DNA of 64,000 nucleotides from Himantopus leucocephalus (Eukaryota > Chordata > Aves > Charadriiformes > Recurvirostridae): assembly GCA_003993805.1 (NCBI GenBank), contig RSEF01000014.1:5519393-5583392 (forward strand), given 5' to 3'. The position numbers and the translations under genes are program-made. Each line of letters begins with the position of its first letter. Within the stretch, counting starts at the first letter, position 1. Positions 40,855-52,575 of the stretch are shown here, piece by piece. Below the pieces are notes generated by a model. That model ran no database searches. It saw only the letters and a program-made list of their open reading frames with translations, and was not told the DNA's origin.

Positions 40855-41825
40855 CATACATGAACACCAGTGGGGTGTCACAAGTGGGGCTCCCCAGGGA
40901 TCAATACTGGGCCCAACGCTGTTTAATATCGTCATAAGTGATCTGGATGATGGGATCAAGTCTACCCTGACGAAGTTTGCTGATGACACCAAACTGAGTG
41001 GAGAAGTGGACACTTCAGAAGGGAGAGCCACCCTGCAGCAAGACCTGGATAGGCTGGAAGAGTGCTAACAAGAACATTATGAAGTTCAACAAGGACAAGT
41101 GTAAGGTCTTGCACCCAGGAAAACATAATCCAGGAGTGCAGCACAAGCTGGGATCTACCTGGCTGGGGAGCAGCTCCGTGGAAAGGGACCTGGGGCTCCT
41201 GGTGGACAACAAGCTCAATATGAGTGAAGAGCGTGCTGCTGCGACAAGGAAAGCCAACAGGATGCTGAGTTGCATCAACAAGGGCATCACCAGCAGAAAC
41301 AAAAAGTCATTATCCCACTGTACTCGGCGCTTGTCAGGCCACACCTGGAATACTGTGTTCAGTTTTGGTCCCCGTTATATAAAAAAGATGTGGACAGGCT
41401 GGAGAGGGTCACAAAGATGATGAAAGGACCAGGCAGCCTGCTGTCTGAGGAAAGGCTGAGAGAACTGGGTTTGTTCAGCCATGACAAAAGAAGGCTCAGG
41501 GGACCTTCATTCCAGTATTTAAAGGGTGGCTACAAAGAAGATGGAGACTCCCTTTTTACAAGGAGTCACATGGAAAAGAGGAGGGGTCATGGATACAAGT
41601 TACTCCTGGGGTGATTCCCATTGGACACAAAGAAAATTTTTCCCAATGAGAACTATCAGCCATTGGAATAATCTCCCCAGGGAAGCGGTGGATTCCCCAA
41701 GATTGGACACTTTTAAGATTCAGCTGGACGGGGCACTGGGCCATCTTGCCTGTGCTTTTGCCAAGAAAGGTTGGACAAGATGATCCTTGAGGTTCCTTCC
41801 AACCTGGTATTCTATGAGTCTATGA
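40855..41825 (+). mobile_element. CR1 LINE, 3' kilobase with decayed reverse transcriptase end
   Basis: Plus-strand CR1 about 970 bp long, covering the C-terminal part of the reverse transcriptase frame and the 3' UTR. Seen directly: the APQGS motif (PQGS codons at 40892-40903), the [13 protein letters not shown] segment and the catalytic FADD box at 40976-40987, followed by TKLSGEVD. After a stop at 41066 the similarity continues in the next frame (RDLGLLVDNKLN) and returns to the first frame near 41300 ([13 protein letters not shown]). There are thus at least two frame breaks. It ends with GGTTGGACAAGATGATCCTT and a TTCTATGAGTCTATGA tail. It is inactive; the 5' edge is approximate. Confidence 0.92.
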
Positions 41826-43599
41826 CCAAGGAGTTTAATCTGGGTGCCCAGCAATACCACCAGGCAGTAAGACACCATGCTGAGCACTTCCACAGATCGT
41901 TCTGCTCAGCAAAAGCAGTATCACCTCTTCCATATGCCCAACACACCCATATGCTGAAGGGCTGTTCGCCTAAAACATCTGCAGAGAAGCACACATGGGG
42001 AGAACTAAACCTCACCAGATTTCTTAGTGAAGTTCACTCTTCTTCAAAGAAATAGGACAATACTTGCAAACCAAAATATTACTTGCCACTTAGAAACAGG
42101 CTGAGCAGCCCAGGATTAGTTGGTACATTTTCTTGGGAAAATTAATCCCTGATGCTATTGTGAAACAAAAGCAATAAACCCAAAGAAAATCAGATATTCA
42201 ATAAAAAGTGGTTTAGAACTACCTATTTCCCACTTGGTTGAAGCAAAAACAAAAAACCCTTTTTTTTTTCCTCTTTAAAGACAAAGGCCAGCTGGATCAA
42301 AGTTGCTGGTCTCTATGGGTTCTCCAATCTGTAACAAACTTGGTGTGCTTTTATCACTGAAGACAGGGCTAGCAGCAACCTGCCAGCAAACAGGTTCCTA
42401 AAAACATACTCATGCATATATATTATTGTAGGTACACACAAACTGGGAAACGGACATATGCTGACTTCTGCTTCTCTCCAATACAGTCTGGATTGTGGCT
42501 TTTCTCCTCCTGTTGCAGTAAAAAGAGAGCAATTTTTCAAGTTTATACCAAATGTCATTCTATTTCATTTCCAAATATAATCTCCCAGAGAGAAGGTTCG
42601 CTTGCCCTATTTCCAATCTCTGAAGTTAATACACAAATTTATATTCCTTTCTCCCACTCGCTCTCCTAAATTAAGAGGCGTAATTACTAGGAACGCTTGC
42701 TACAAACGAATAAAGTGCCAAGGGAGAAGGAGCTGTCACCGCTGGACGTCTGCAGCAGCCACCCTCCTCTCTCCCCCATCCCCGGAGGCTCCTGCTTATG
42801 AGGCAGTTTCTATCTCTCCTATTAGCAGGGGGAGCTCACACACAGGAGCAGACGCCAACCCTTCCCTTTCCAGGCAGGACAATCATAAGGAACAAAATTA
42901 CAAAATTAACTTCAGCCTGTCAAGGAGCCACCGGTGCTTGCAAGGATCATTCCTCCCAGATTCACCTTCTGCCTCTCCCAGTTCTGCCGACCTCTCGGGC
43001 GACGTCAGGTTCCCTTAATGACAGCCGAGGAACTCAGATCTGCCATCTAAATATTCAGCCCCAGTCTCATCCCTCTCCCCCCTCCCCATCTCCAGCACCC
43101 TCTCAAAAGGAAGATTGATTATTATAATCAGACTTAGCTCTGACACAGCATTTGCATTTTCAAAGCACAGCATAGTCATTAACTAATTCATCTACCCCAA
43201 GGGAGCCCTAACGAGCTTTCACCTCTCTCCCCTCTGATTCCCAATCTGCAGGCAGCCCACAGCTTTTCCTCAAACACCTCCCCTCTACATTGTGCTGCAC
43301 AAGCGCAACTTGGTGACACTCCAGGGAAGCTCGGCGAGCCAAATTCAGCCCCGCTGCAAAGGAACACAGCTCTGCTGCTAGCAGCTGAGGAGGACCAATG
43401 CCCAGACACCTATTTGAACTAGTTATCCTGAGGCTTCCATATGTAATCACAATGGTATAGGGTATTATAGGAAACAGTTTCTCTTCTGCAAAATAAGGCC
43501 AATGCCACAGAGGTCCCAAAACTGTCACGCTCCTGTACGAGCAGCATCAACCGCGAGCCTGAGCTGCGTGCCCAGCTGCAAGCGTGTGGAGGAGGGAAC

Positions 43600-43870
43600 A
43601 GCATCACATCACCCCCTCCAAACCCCCCACTCCTCCTGCACAGCCCATCCAATGAGCTCACGAGACACTCACGCCCCACCGCCTTCCCCAAACACCTACC
43701 ACCCACCTCCGCCCCGGGACTCGGCCCCCTGCCCCTGCTTCAGTCTCCTCTCACCCCCCAGGGCTGCCAGACGCCGACCCTCCCCGCTCACCCACCTCCC
43801 TTTGCTCCTCTCCGCGTCCCACCCCAGCAGAACCGCACGGCCCCGCACCCGCCGGTGCTCCACGCAACGC
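43600..43870. other. C-rich (purine-poor) tract
   Basis: About 270 bp with very high C content on the plus strand, containing many CCCC runs. The transcribed RNA of MAD1L1 (minus strand) would therefore be G-rich, with potential for G-quadruplex or R-loop formation. No gene or known repeat recognised. Confidence 0.6.
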
Positions 43871-46800
43871 CAGATTGTTGTTGATGAGCAATAATGTCTA
43901 ATTGGAAGTGCTTAACCCGTATTCAGATGATGCGTTTCACATAGTCCTGTCTGGAATACTTAAGAGAAAAAAAAAAGTCAGGAATATATTGCTTTTTAAT
44001 CTACAGCAAATAGGGCTTTTACTTGACCAGGGGATAAGGTGACAGTATGGACATTGGTATCGTGCAGCAACGCACAAAGGACCAAGACTTGGTATCTCAG
44101 CTGGGGTAGAGAGGGCTGGGCTGTGGAACAGCCTGAACGCTCCAGCTGACCCATTCAACCCTTTTTACCCACAAGTCGTATCTACAAAACCATACAGCGG
44201 CTCTGGAAGGAGCCCGTCCTTCTCTTTGAAGGACAGATGCTCTGCTGATGCTCCAGCACATCTCAAGGCAACCGCCCTGGTCGCCAGCACAGACCCCACG
44301 TCAACAGCAAGTGATGTGCAACACCAGTCATCACGTGGGTACCAACTTAGGGTGGTTTTGACAGTTTTGCCTTCTTAAGCATTGTTCCTCATTTTAGTCT
44401 GTATTTATTTCTTTCCGGTACTCTGGGGTGGGTGAAAGACGTGACACTTTGGAAATAAGCACTACCGGACATCTCAGCAGGATGGAAGCTGGCTCACAGC
44501 TCAAGATGAACAAAACTGTTAACTTTGAGGGGAAAAGGAGCAAATACGCTGTGCAAGAGACCCACCGAGCAAGGGAACTGGAGATGTTAATTCAAACCCA
44601 CGAGTTTATTCGAGTATAATTACATATTTCAACTCTCACTTCCAGAGGAAGGAGCAGACGAGGGATCTCTTCCTCTCCACCTTGCTGCAGCCCTGTCCAG
44701 GCCACGCTCCCAGGCGCCGCTGAGACCTCACCACCACCGCAGGACAGCTAAAATCCCTGACAGCTCCACGTCCCAAACCCCTCCCCTTGCTCTATCAGCT
44801 CATTCTGAAGAAGGATCACCTAATTTCCATGTTCATTCAGCTCAGAGCCTCTCTGCTGTTATCAGCCTCGCTCCACCACTTTCACCAGCACGTAGATGAC
44901 TGTTTCTTTTAATTACTACCGAAAGCTCCTCCCACCAGGGAGAGAGAAACAGCTGGTGTCCACCGAGAGAAGGAAACTCCAGAGTAATTAGCCTTAAACG
45001 GCTGACACCTCCCACCCATTACTTTTGGTTAGAACAGCAAAACAGGGAATAACTGTCTCTTTAGGGAACCTGTCAAGGTGTCGGACTAAATGTGCCACCA
45101 CCCCCTTCCAGTGTGGCCGCGCCACTGGTGCAATGGAGTTGTCTGCCCTCAAGACAAGCATCATGCAGGTCACTTCTTTCACGCAGGAGTAGGCACTTTT
45201 GCTAGAAGCAAGTTTTCTAGCAGCTGTAATTCAGAGGCAAAGCAACAAATAAATCTGCAGAGATGTCATACGTCCTCCATACAAAGTTTGAATACAGTTT
45301 GTTTCCTGAAAATATGCCCTCGAGGAGTTTCTAGAGCATTCAGTCAACAAATTCTCATTAAATGGTAGCTTGTAATCCCACCTCTCGCACCCCCATCAGT
45401 TTTCTCGTTGAAAAATCATCACATAATAAACACTCAGAGAGGAATCTATGCATTTCACCGACCACCTAGGAAGAAGATCAAAGGGTAAAGGAAAGAGGAA
45501 TCTAACATCCATTTTTGTTCCTTCGTCTCCTAACATAAATACAGTGGAATCAATCTCAGCTTAATACTGTAAGAGAGCAAAGGAGCCTTCACTGAGTGCT
45601 AGACTTGAAAATTGAACTTAATCCTCTTGCTCCGACTCACACGGAACAACCCACAGCCTGTACTTCAACATGCTTTTAAGAACAGCTCTCTCGCTCCCGC
45701 GGCATCTCCAGCCCAATTTTGCAGTTCGTTACAGCTGGGAGCACTGTTTTCTGGCACGTCTCGGCAGAGAGAGGGAGGGAGGGTGAGCGGGGCCCAGCAG
45801 AGCTTCATGCTCAAGGTGCTTTCTGAACTCCCAGAGCTGGGAAATATGAGGATGGGGCAGGGGATCCAGCTACGGGAAAGCAGCAGCTCTCGACAGAGCC
45901 TCCCAGCTGCCTTCAAGAAAGTGGCAGATTCTTGAAGGAGTCTCGTTCCCCGAACCCTTTGCCAAGGAACAGGCTAAGAAGAGCAGATTTAAGGTTTGCT
46001 AGCTAAATGACCCATCCTGAGGCCCTCCTGTGACAACAAGCAGTGGGCTTTTACTGCTTGAGAAGTGGGAAATCTCTCTCCTCGTGCCGAAACGCAAAGG
46101 TTACAGGGCGCTGGCCAAGACTGCTCTGCCCATCGCAGCCTCTCGGGATTGTGCCTGCGGTCCCCCGCAGCTGCCAGCGAGCAATCAGAGAACAAAAAGC
46201 AAAAAAGCAATTCCCTCTCAAATACGGTATGTTCAGTTCTGGTGCCAAAGCAGAAACCTGGCGTTTTAACCTTTGGTGAACATGTTCTTGCTGCCACCAA
46301 CAATAAACTCCGCGGTTCAGCTCGGAGGGGAGGGAAGGTGTAATAAATGTGCGGTGGATGACATTAGCACTGAATACAGCATCAACAGGACAGGGCCTGG
46401 CAGGAGCTCGATTTTATACAGCCAGTCTTTAGAGGTTAATGAAATATTCATAAATAAGTTAAAATTCTCCTGACAAGCTAGATCCTGTAATACAACAAAG
46501 AGTTGTCAGCCTCAATTAAGCGATTCCAAAGAGGCAGGGCACTGCCATTCATTATTTAGGAAGAGGTCATAGCAAAAATTCTGCTCTATGATCTTCTTGT
46601 CTCTGTGGATAAATTCGGTTTTACAGCTGCTGCTGGAGGACTCTGCTGCCCTGACAGAGCGGCTCAGAGAGACCCCAGCCTGCCACCGCTACTACCCACC
46701 CCCAGCATCTAACAGCCAAAGGCAGAAAACACTGGGAACAAGCTCTTCTAAGGGCACTGAGACACAAAAAGATCAAAAGCAAAACAAATAACGTAGCAAG

Positions 46801-47982
46801 CTGATTAGGCTGTCAGTGCAAGGACTAAGACAGTCGTGAAACTGCATGTTTTTTAAGCCTTTATCTCCCTTTTTGTACACACAAAGCCAGCCCTGGGCAA
46901 GAAGAAAAGCATCCAGCAACCTTTGATCTGCAGGCACATCCACTGAACATGCCCTTAATGCCCCCCCAGATCCCATAGCTACAGATCTTCACATCCTCCC
47001 TCGCACTCAGGATAAACCGTGCCTCCAGAATGGCATTTCTCGGATCAGATCTCTCAGGACAGTCCTCTTCTGATGCCGGTACCACTTCCCAGCACTGTGA
47101 AAGCAGGAGGAAACTGGTCTCCACCCTTGTTAGAAGCAAGCTGGAGATTAATGATGCCTTTGTCCCATCGTAACATGACTCCTAACCAAGTCTTCCTTCC
47201 CCTCTCCGGGCATGCACTGGAAGCACAGATTCCTTCTACAGCTTCTCCAAGCCGCCTTTCAGGCAGGGCAGAAGAAAGGAGCAGAAATTGCTGAACCCTA
47301 GAGGTATCCAGGACCTCTCACCCCATTTTCCCCAACCTCTCAAAGTGCTGAACATCGCAGAGAGCCCCTGCACCCTCCAGGAAATTTTAGTTCAACCGAG
47401 TTGAACCACGCGAGGCTGAGGTAACCCATACGCTCCTTACAGACTCTGTGAGGGTGGATGTAGCCTGGAGAAGCCCAGTACTTGCATGCCTATTAATTAT
47501 GCCTTTTCTGCCTCAAGGCTGTGGCTATTCTAATAAAGCCTCTGATAATATCTCTGTCCCACACATTTTATTTTACCAGGTAACTCAGTATAGCTCAGAT
47601 TTTACAGTGACAACAGCAACGCTGACAAGAGGACCGCTCTAATCACAGCACCGCAGTGTCCTCTGCACAGGAAAACAATCCACCTTTCTCCTCTGCTCAA
47701 TAACTGAAGGGAAAAAAGCCCTATTCCTTTCTCCCCTCCAAGTCCTTGTTCCAGTTATAATCCTGCAGTGCAAAGGGGAGAGCACATTATCAACTCTCAG
47801 CCTATTTCTGAGGTGAAAAGCGGAGCGCTCACTATCATCCTTTTTACCAAAAAGCAACCCATTGCGTTTGTCAGAACCGCTCAGGTTTTACGGGTCCACC
47901 TGTAGCATGGAGGCCCCTCCAAACGACGGGCGGAGAATTAGATCATTGTCCATGTGTTCCATCTGAGCCTGGGGCTAGACAA

Positions 47983-48136
47983 TTCCAGGCCCCGTCCCTG
48001 GAGGTGTTCAAGGCCAGGTTGGACGGGGCTTGGAGCAACCTGGGCTGGTGGGAGGTGTCCCTGCCCAGGGCAGGGGGGTGGCACTGGGTGAGCTTTCAGG
48101 TCCCTGCCAACCTAAACCATTCTATGATTCTCTGAT
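47983..48136 (+). mobile_element. CR1 LINE 3' fragment (well preserved)
   Basis: Plus-strand CR1 3' end: CCTGGAGGTGTTCAAGGCCA, GGTTGGACGGGGCTTGGAGC, TGCCCAGGGCAGGGGGGTGG and AACCTAAACCATTCTATGAT. It is the same subfamily as the copy at 8.45 kb but in opposite orientation. Confidence 0.95.
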
Positions 48137-49689
48137 TTTCCCCATAATCCGGCAGCACCCACAGGGAGCCCAAAGGCAGGAGCAGCAGTAAGACAGCTCT
48201 CCACTTTCGGCAGATACGGTTCTTCCTTGTGAAAGTCCTAACCCCACGTCAGCTGTTATTGCCTTCAATGAGAAAACGAAAACAGTCCTGTTGAAACCAA
48301 ACGGTGTTGCAGAGTTCCATAAAACTTTCACGTTAATGGATCCAACAGCAGGTTCATTTGTGTAATGGGACTTTTAAACAGACCATTTATTTCTTTTTAA
48401 TTTGAAGGGAATGTACTATTTGATCCCATGTGCCTGGCTAGATTTTTAAAACAGAGATAAACCACAAGGACTGACTCACTAAGTCTCTTCTTCTAAACCA
48501 ATTAAAATAGCATTGAGATATTAACATGCAGAAGTGAATGTACTGATCGCCTCTCCAGTCTACAGGCAGCTTGTCAGCACTCGTCTACCACGACCCCAAA
48601 GCTTCTGCCACCCTCTCTGCTTTGCTCACAGTCACAAGCAGGAGATGGTTCTGATGTTGCCACAGCTTTGTGTTGAACATGAATTTTCCATGGGGGAATG
48701 TGCAGCAGATGCAACACAACCGAGGCCATTCATCGTTCCCTGTGCTAGGAGAAAAAAACCGAAAAAACTCAACAAAACCCCAAATCCTGTCTCTGGTCCT
48801 CAGAGCTCACTATATTCCTACACCGTGGGGAAGAGCAAGGACTAATTTTAATGTACCTGTTTACAACAAGCACTGAGAGCGCGCTCTCAGCTAGGAAAAG
48901 GAGAAGAGAAAAGTAACTCTGAGTACTCCCATCCCTCTGTTCCGGGGTTTACTACCTGGAGAACCAAAGCTCTACAGTAAAAACACAGGGAGAAAAGTTA
49001 AAACCGCACCAATGACTCCTGTGCACTCAACGCCTCGTTCCAACAAATCACATTTCTAAATTAACAGGACCATGAGATAAAGTGAAGAATAATACAAACA
49101 CTGTGAAGGATATACAGACCAAACAAGCAACAAAAGGCTCTGCTGAAATAAAACTACCTGGCAGAGAAGAAGATGTCTCAGACGCTGATCATCAAAACAT
49201 ATTTAAAACAAACAAAATTCACTGAAGATCTTGGGTCAAAAAATATAAACACACAAACACAATTACTGATAGCACAAAGCAGGGAGGCTTTATCATAGCG
49301 GAGCATAAATAGATCAGACAGAAGCTAGCTGAAAACTGCAGGAACATCAGCAGAATTGAAATGCAATAATGCAAGACACACAACAGCTAGAACCTCTCCT
49401 ACAAACTGAGTCTTCATCAGTCAGAAGCTAGAGAGGAGGACAAAGAGCTGGGTGGATTAATCCATGCCCAGGATGAACGTCAGTGCCATGCGGCAGTGGA
49501 AATGGGGAACCTGATTCTGAAATGGAAGAGCTGAGCCGTTTCCAGGACAGAGGGGTACCTGCCTGTACTAGATGCAGAGAACCCTTCTGTCAAAGGTACT
49601 GCTGAAACATCAGCTGGAATGATGTGACCACTCTGCTGCTCATCCTCAGAGGAGACAGGGAAATAGGGGAAGAGATTTAAAGAAAGCTG

Positions 49690-50090
49690 CAGGATTCACG
49701 AGGAGAGTGAAGAGCCTGTTTTAAGAGAAGACTGAAAGAGCTTGATTTGTTTAACCTAGACAAATGAAATACTGGGAGAGAACAATTGTTCTCTATAAAT
49801 ATGTCACAGCATAAATATGAAGGAGGAAGAACAGTCACTGTAGTTTAAGGAGAACATTAGCACAATAAAAAACGGCTATTAACTGCACATACATTTTCAG
49901 TTGGAACTAGGGAGATTTCAGCTATCAGAGCAGTCTTTGAGTGATAGTGATGGGACAAACAACCTAAGCAGTTTCAAGACAAGGTTGATAAATTTATGAA
50001 CTAAGGTATATGCTGCAATTGCCTCTCTTATCAAAGGACTGGACTTTATGATCTAAGAGCCCTCTTCCAGCCTTCTGTTACTATATCATT
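49690..50090 (+). mobile_element. Ancient CR1-family 3' fragment
   Basis: Old, degraded plus-strand CR1. GACTGAAAGAGCTTGATTTG, then AGCAGTCTTTGAGTGATAGT, GCAGTTTCAAGACAAGGTTG and AAAGGACTGGACTTTATGAT with the closing CTTCCAGCCTTCTGTTA follow the order of an old CR1 3' region. No coding capacity. Edges approximate. Confidence 0.68.
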
Positions 50091-52389
50091 TCATTTTGGA
50101 TCAGCTTTTTTTGCTGTCTCTTTATAACTAGATTCATGCTTTTCAATCTGATTTGAGAACTGGATATTTCCCTAAAATTGCCTTACTAAAACTATTGCTG
50201 TGCTCATGCTGCTGCTCAGCTGAACGCCGCCCCACTCATCTGTCTTGGGTTTGCTCATCTCACAAAAGGTGTTAGGATAAAATCTGTCAAACGGTAAGGA
50301 CATTTGCCGTTGTCTTGCTAAATCAGTTCGGAAATGATAAAATGCACTTTTGATAGATGGAAGCTTCCCGCACCGGTCGGTTGTCTCCTTTCCCCTCCCA
50401 ACCTGTTGGTTCTATCTATCTTCCAGCAAAGCTTCATTTTTATTTATAACTACCGGGGTTCAGTACTCTAATCCTACATTTAATTGCCAACCCTTGTAGA
50501 TAATACAGAGAATGTATACTTCCACTAACAGTCACCACCTTTGTTCTTATGCCTGGTCCGTTGTATTTCTTGCTTTATGTTTAATAAGTCTTAAACAAGA
50601 ATTAAATTAGCTATACTGGCAAGATATCCAGGTCAGGTCTTTCTATACTGAAGTTCACTTTTTTCATATTATCACTGTTATCACCTGTAAAGTAAAATGT
50701 AAACAGAATTTTCATCCTTGCCAACTATTTCTCTTAAGTATCAGAAGTTAGAGTTCTTAAAAGTCTGGAGGTTCTGATGTAATCACGAGAAAGTAAAGTC
50801 TTTCGGGAATAATGCAAACGGTTTATGAACTGTGTGGATCCCTTGTTTATGTATTGATGCCTGTTGCATTTTTCCCAGACTCTTTGCGATTTTTCCATGT
50901 TGCCTTCCGCTAACAGCTCGTTCCCAACTACATCACGCACAGTGCTCCCTGAGTTGATTTCTTTCATGTATTCTCCTTTCTGCCTTCATTACCTCTCCTG
51001 ATAACCATCAGTGTAGGCAGTAACTGACATTCAAGTTAATCCTAAACATTGCGGTTTCATCAGATTGAATACATGATTTGGCTCCTTAACTTTTCCTGAC
51101 CTGCTGCCCTTAAATAAAGGTCTCATTTTCCTTGCAGAGGGTTAACCAACACTTTTACTCAAGGCAAGGGGAATTCATTATTTTCATTTTAAGGTGACTT
51201 TATTTCTTCTGTAAGGACACTCCATTTATGCCATTCATTTTGTGACTGCTACATTCTTGGACTCCAAATCTTCTTTACCTCCCGCCCTGCTATGCAATTA
51301 TGATTTTTCTATCCATCCTTTATAATCTGCTGGAGGGTGAAATACAATTTGTTGCAATGAGCAGTCTACAGATTTCAGAGCCCACATGGGCCAAGCTGTC
51401 TTTTGAAGATGAAAGCCAAAAGATACCCAGAGCACCTCAGGGCAATAAAAATACAGGTGATACTTCTTTAATACCAAGCTGACTTCCCTCAGGGATTAAT
51501 AATGATGGAGAAAAAAAAAATCTTGACATGAATGCCCCCTGCTACAAAACCAGACTGAAAGAAAGTGGGAGATCAGGGATCGCAGCCGTTACTGGGATGG
51601 CAAGCTTGAGCCAAACGATTTCCTCCTGTCTATAGAGGGAGATGAAAAAGGCAAATGAAAATTAGAAAAACTAACACATCTTCTGCCTCCCTCCCCCAGG
51701 GAGAGAAAGAAAAATAATATAACAAACAAAAAAGCATTTTATACGAATGGTGTTCTGGTGCGAGTGAAGCTAGCTCTCAGCTCTGTGCCAGCAGAGCATT
51801 AAACTAACGTACCATAAGAAGGAAGACCCTGGGACCACAAAACAGGGAGCCACACGTGCGAACTCTACGAGCAATCTCCTGGCACATCCTGGAGATAAAG
51901 ATATTTCAGCACTAGCCTCAATAAAGAAAACTTCCAGTGCTGACAAAATTGTCAGAAAAGCACACATACATACACAACAATTGCAGCAAAGAAGTGTGCT
52001 TAGGCACCAAAAAAAAAATTCACAACAAAAAACATTCTTTCAGCAAATAAAAGAAACGCAAAACCCATAGATCTGTGGGACAATTAAGTCATCTGAGCCC
52101 TGCTGGGCTGGTGACTCTGTTATGTACCACCTCTCAGAAGACTGGGCAAGCCCCGTTCCCTTACAATAGGGACACCATCAAACTGTGAATAAAGAAAAAT
52201 AAATAAGTGAAGGGTTGGAGGGAGAGAAAAATCAAAGTTTCATTGTTATAATTACACAGCATGGTGATAAGGGTAATTCTTCTTAAATCAGAAAATAAAT
52301 TCTAGGTTCAAGTTCCCCGAAGGATATAAAATATTAGAGGATTTTTTATGGTTGTAATCACAAACTCATTTCTCCAGCCACTACTGGCC

Positions 52390-52575
52390 GTGTCTAATTA
52401 GGGCAAAGTATGTTAATGATACAGCGGCACAGCCCAGAGACGTCTTCAGTTGCAATATTAATTGCATTTAGGGAAAGAAGCATGAATTGTGCTTATACAA
52501 GCTAATTAGTATGGGTTTGCTAATTAATACTGGAAAGTCAAACTGCCTTTGTCTTGTCAACTGCAATTAGCTGAA
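52390..52575. promoter_or_regulatory. Candidate enhancer: homeodomain-motif cluster
   Basis: TAATTA-type cores occur at 52395-52400, 52457-52463, 52502-52509 (palindrome CTAATTAG) and 52520-52527 (CTAATTAA), with CAATTAG at 52564-52570. The two CTAATTA sites start 18 bp apart. An imperfect inverted repeat TGCAAT..ATTGCA flanks the second site. The sequence is non-repetitive and resembles deeply conserved intronic enhancers; untested. Confidence 0.35.

Noticed and set aside
45060..45115. Weak resemblance to a CR1 3' end (GGACTAAATG..CCCCCTTCCAG)
   Set aside because: Only two short words fit and there is no tail; not enough to call.
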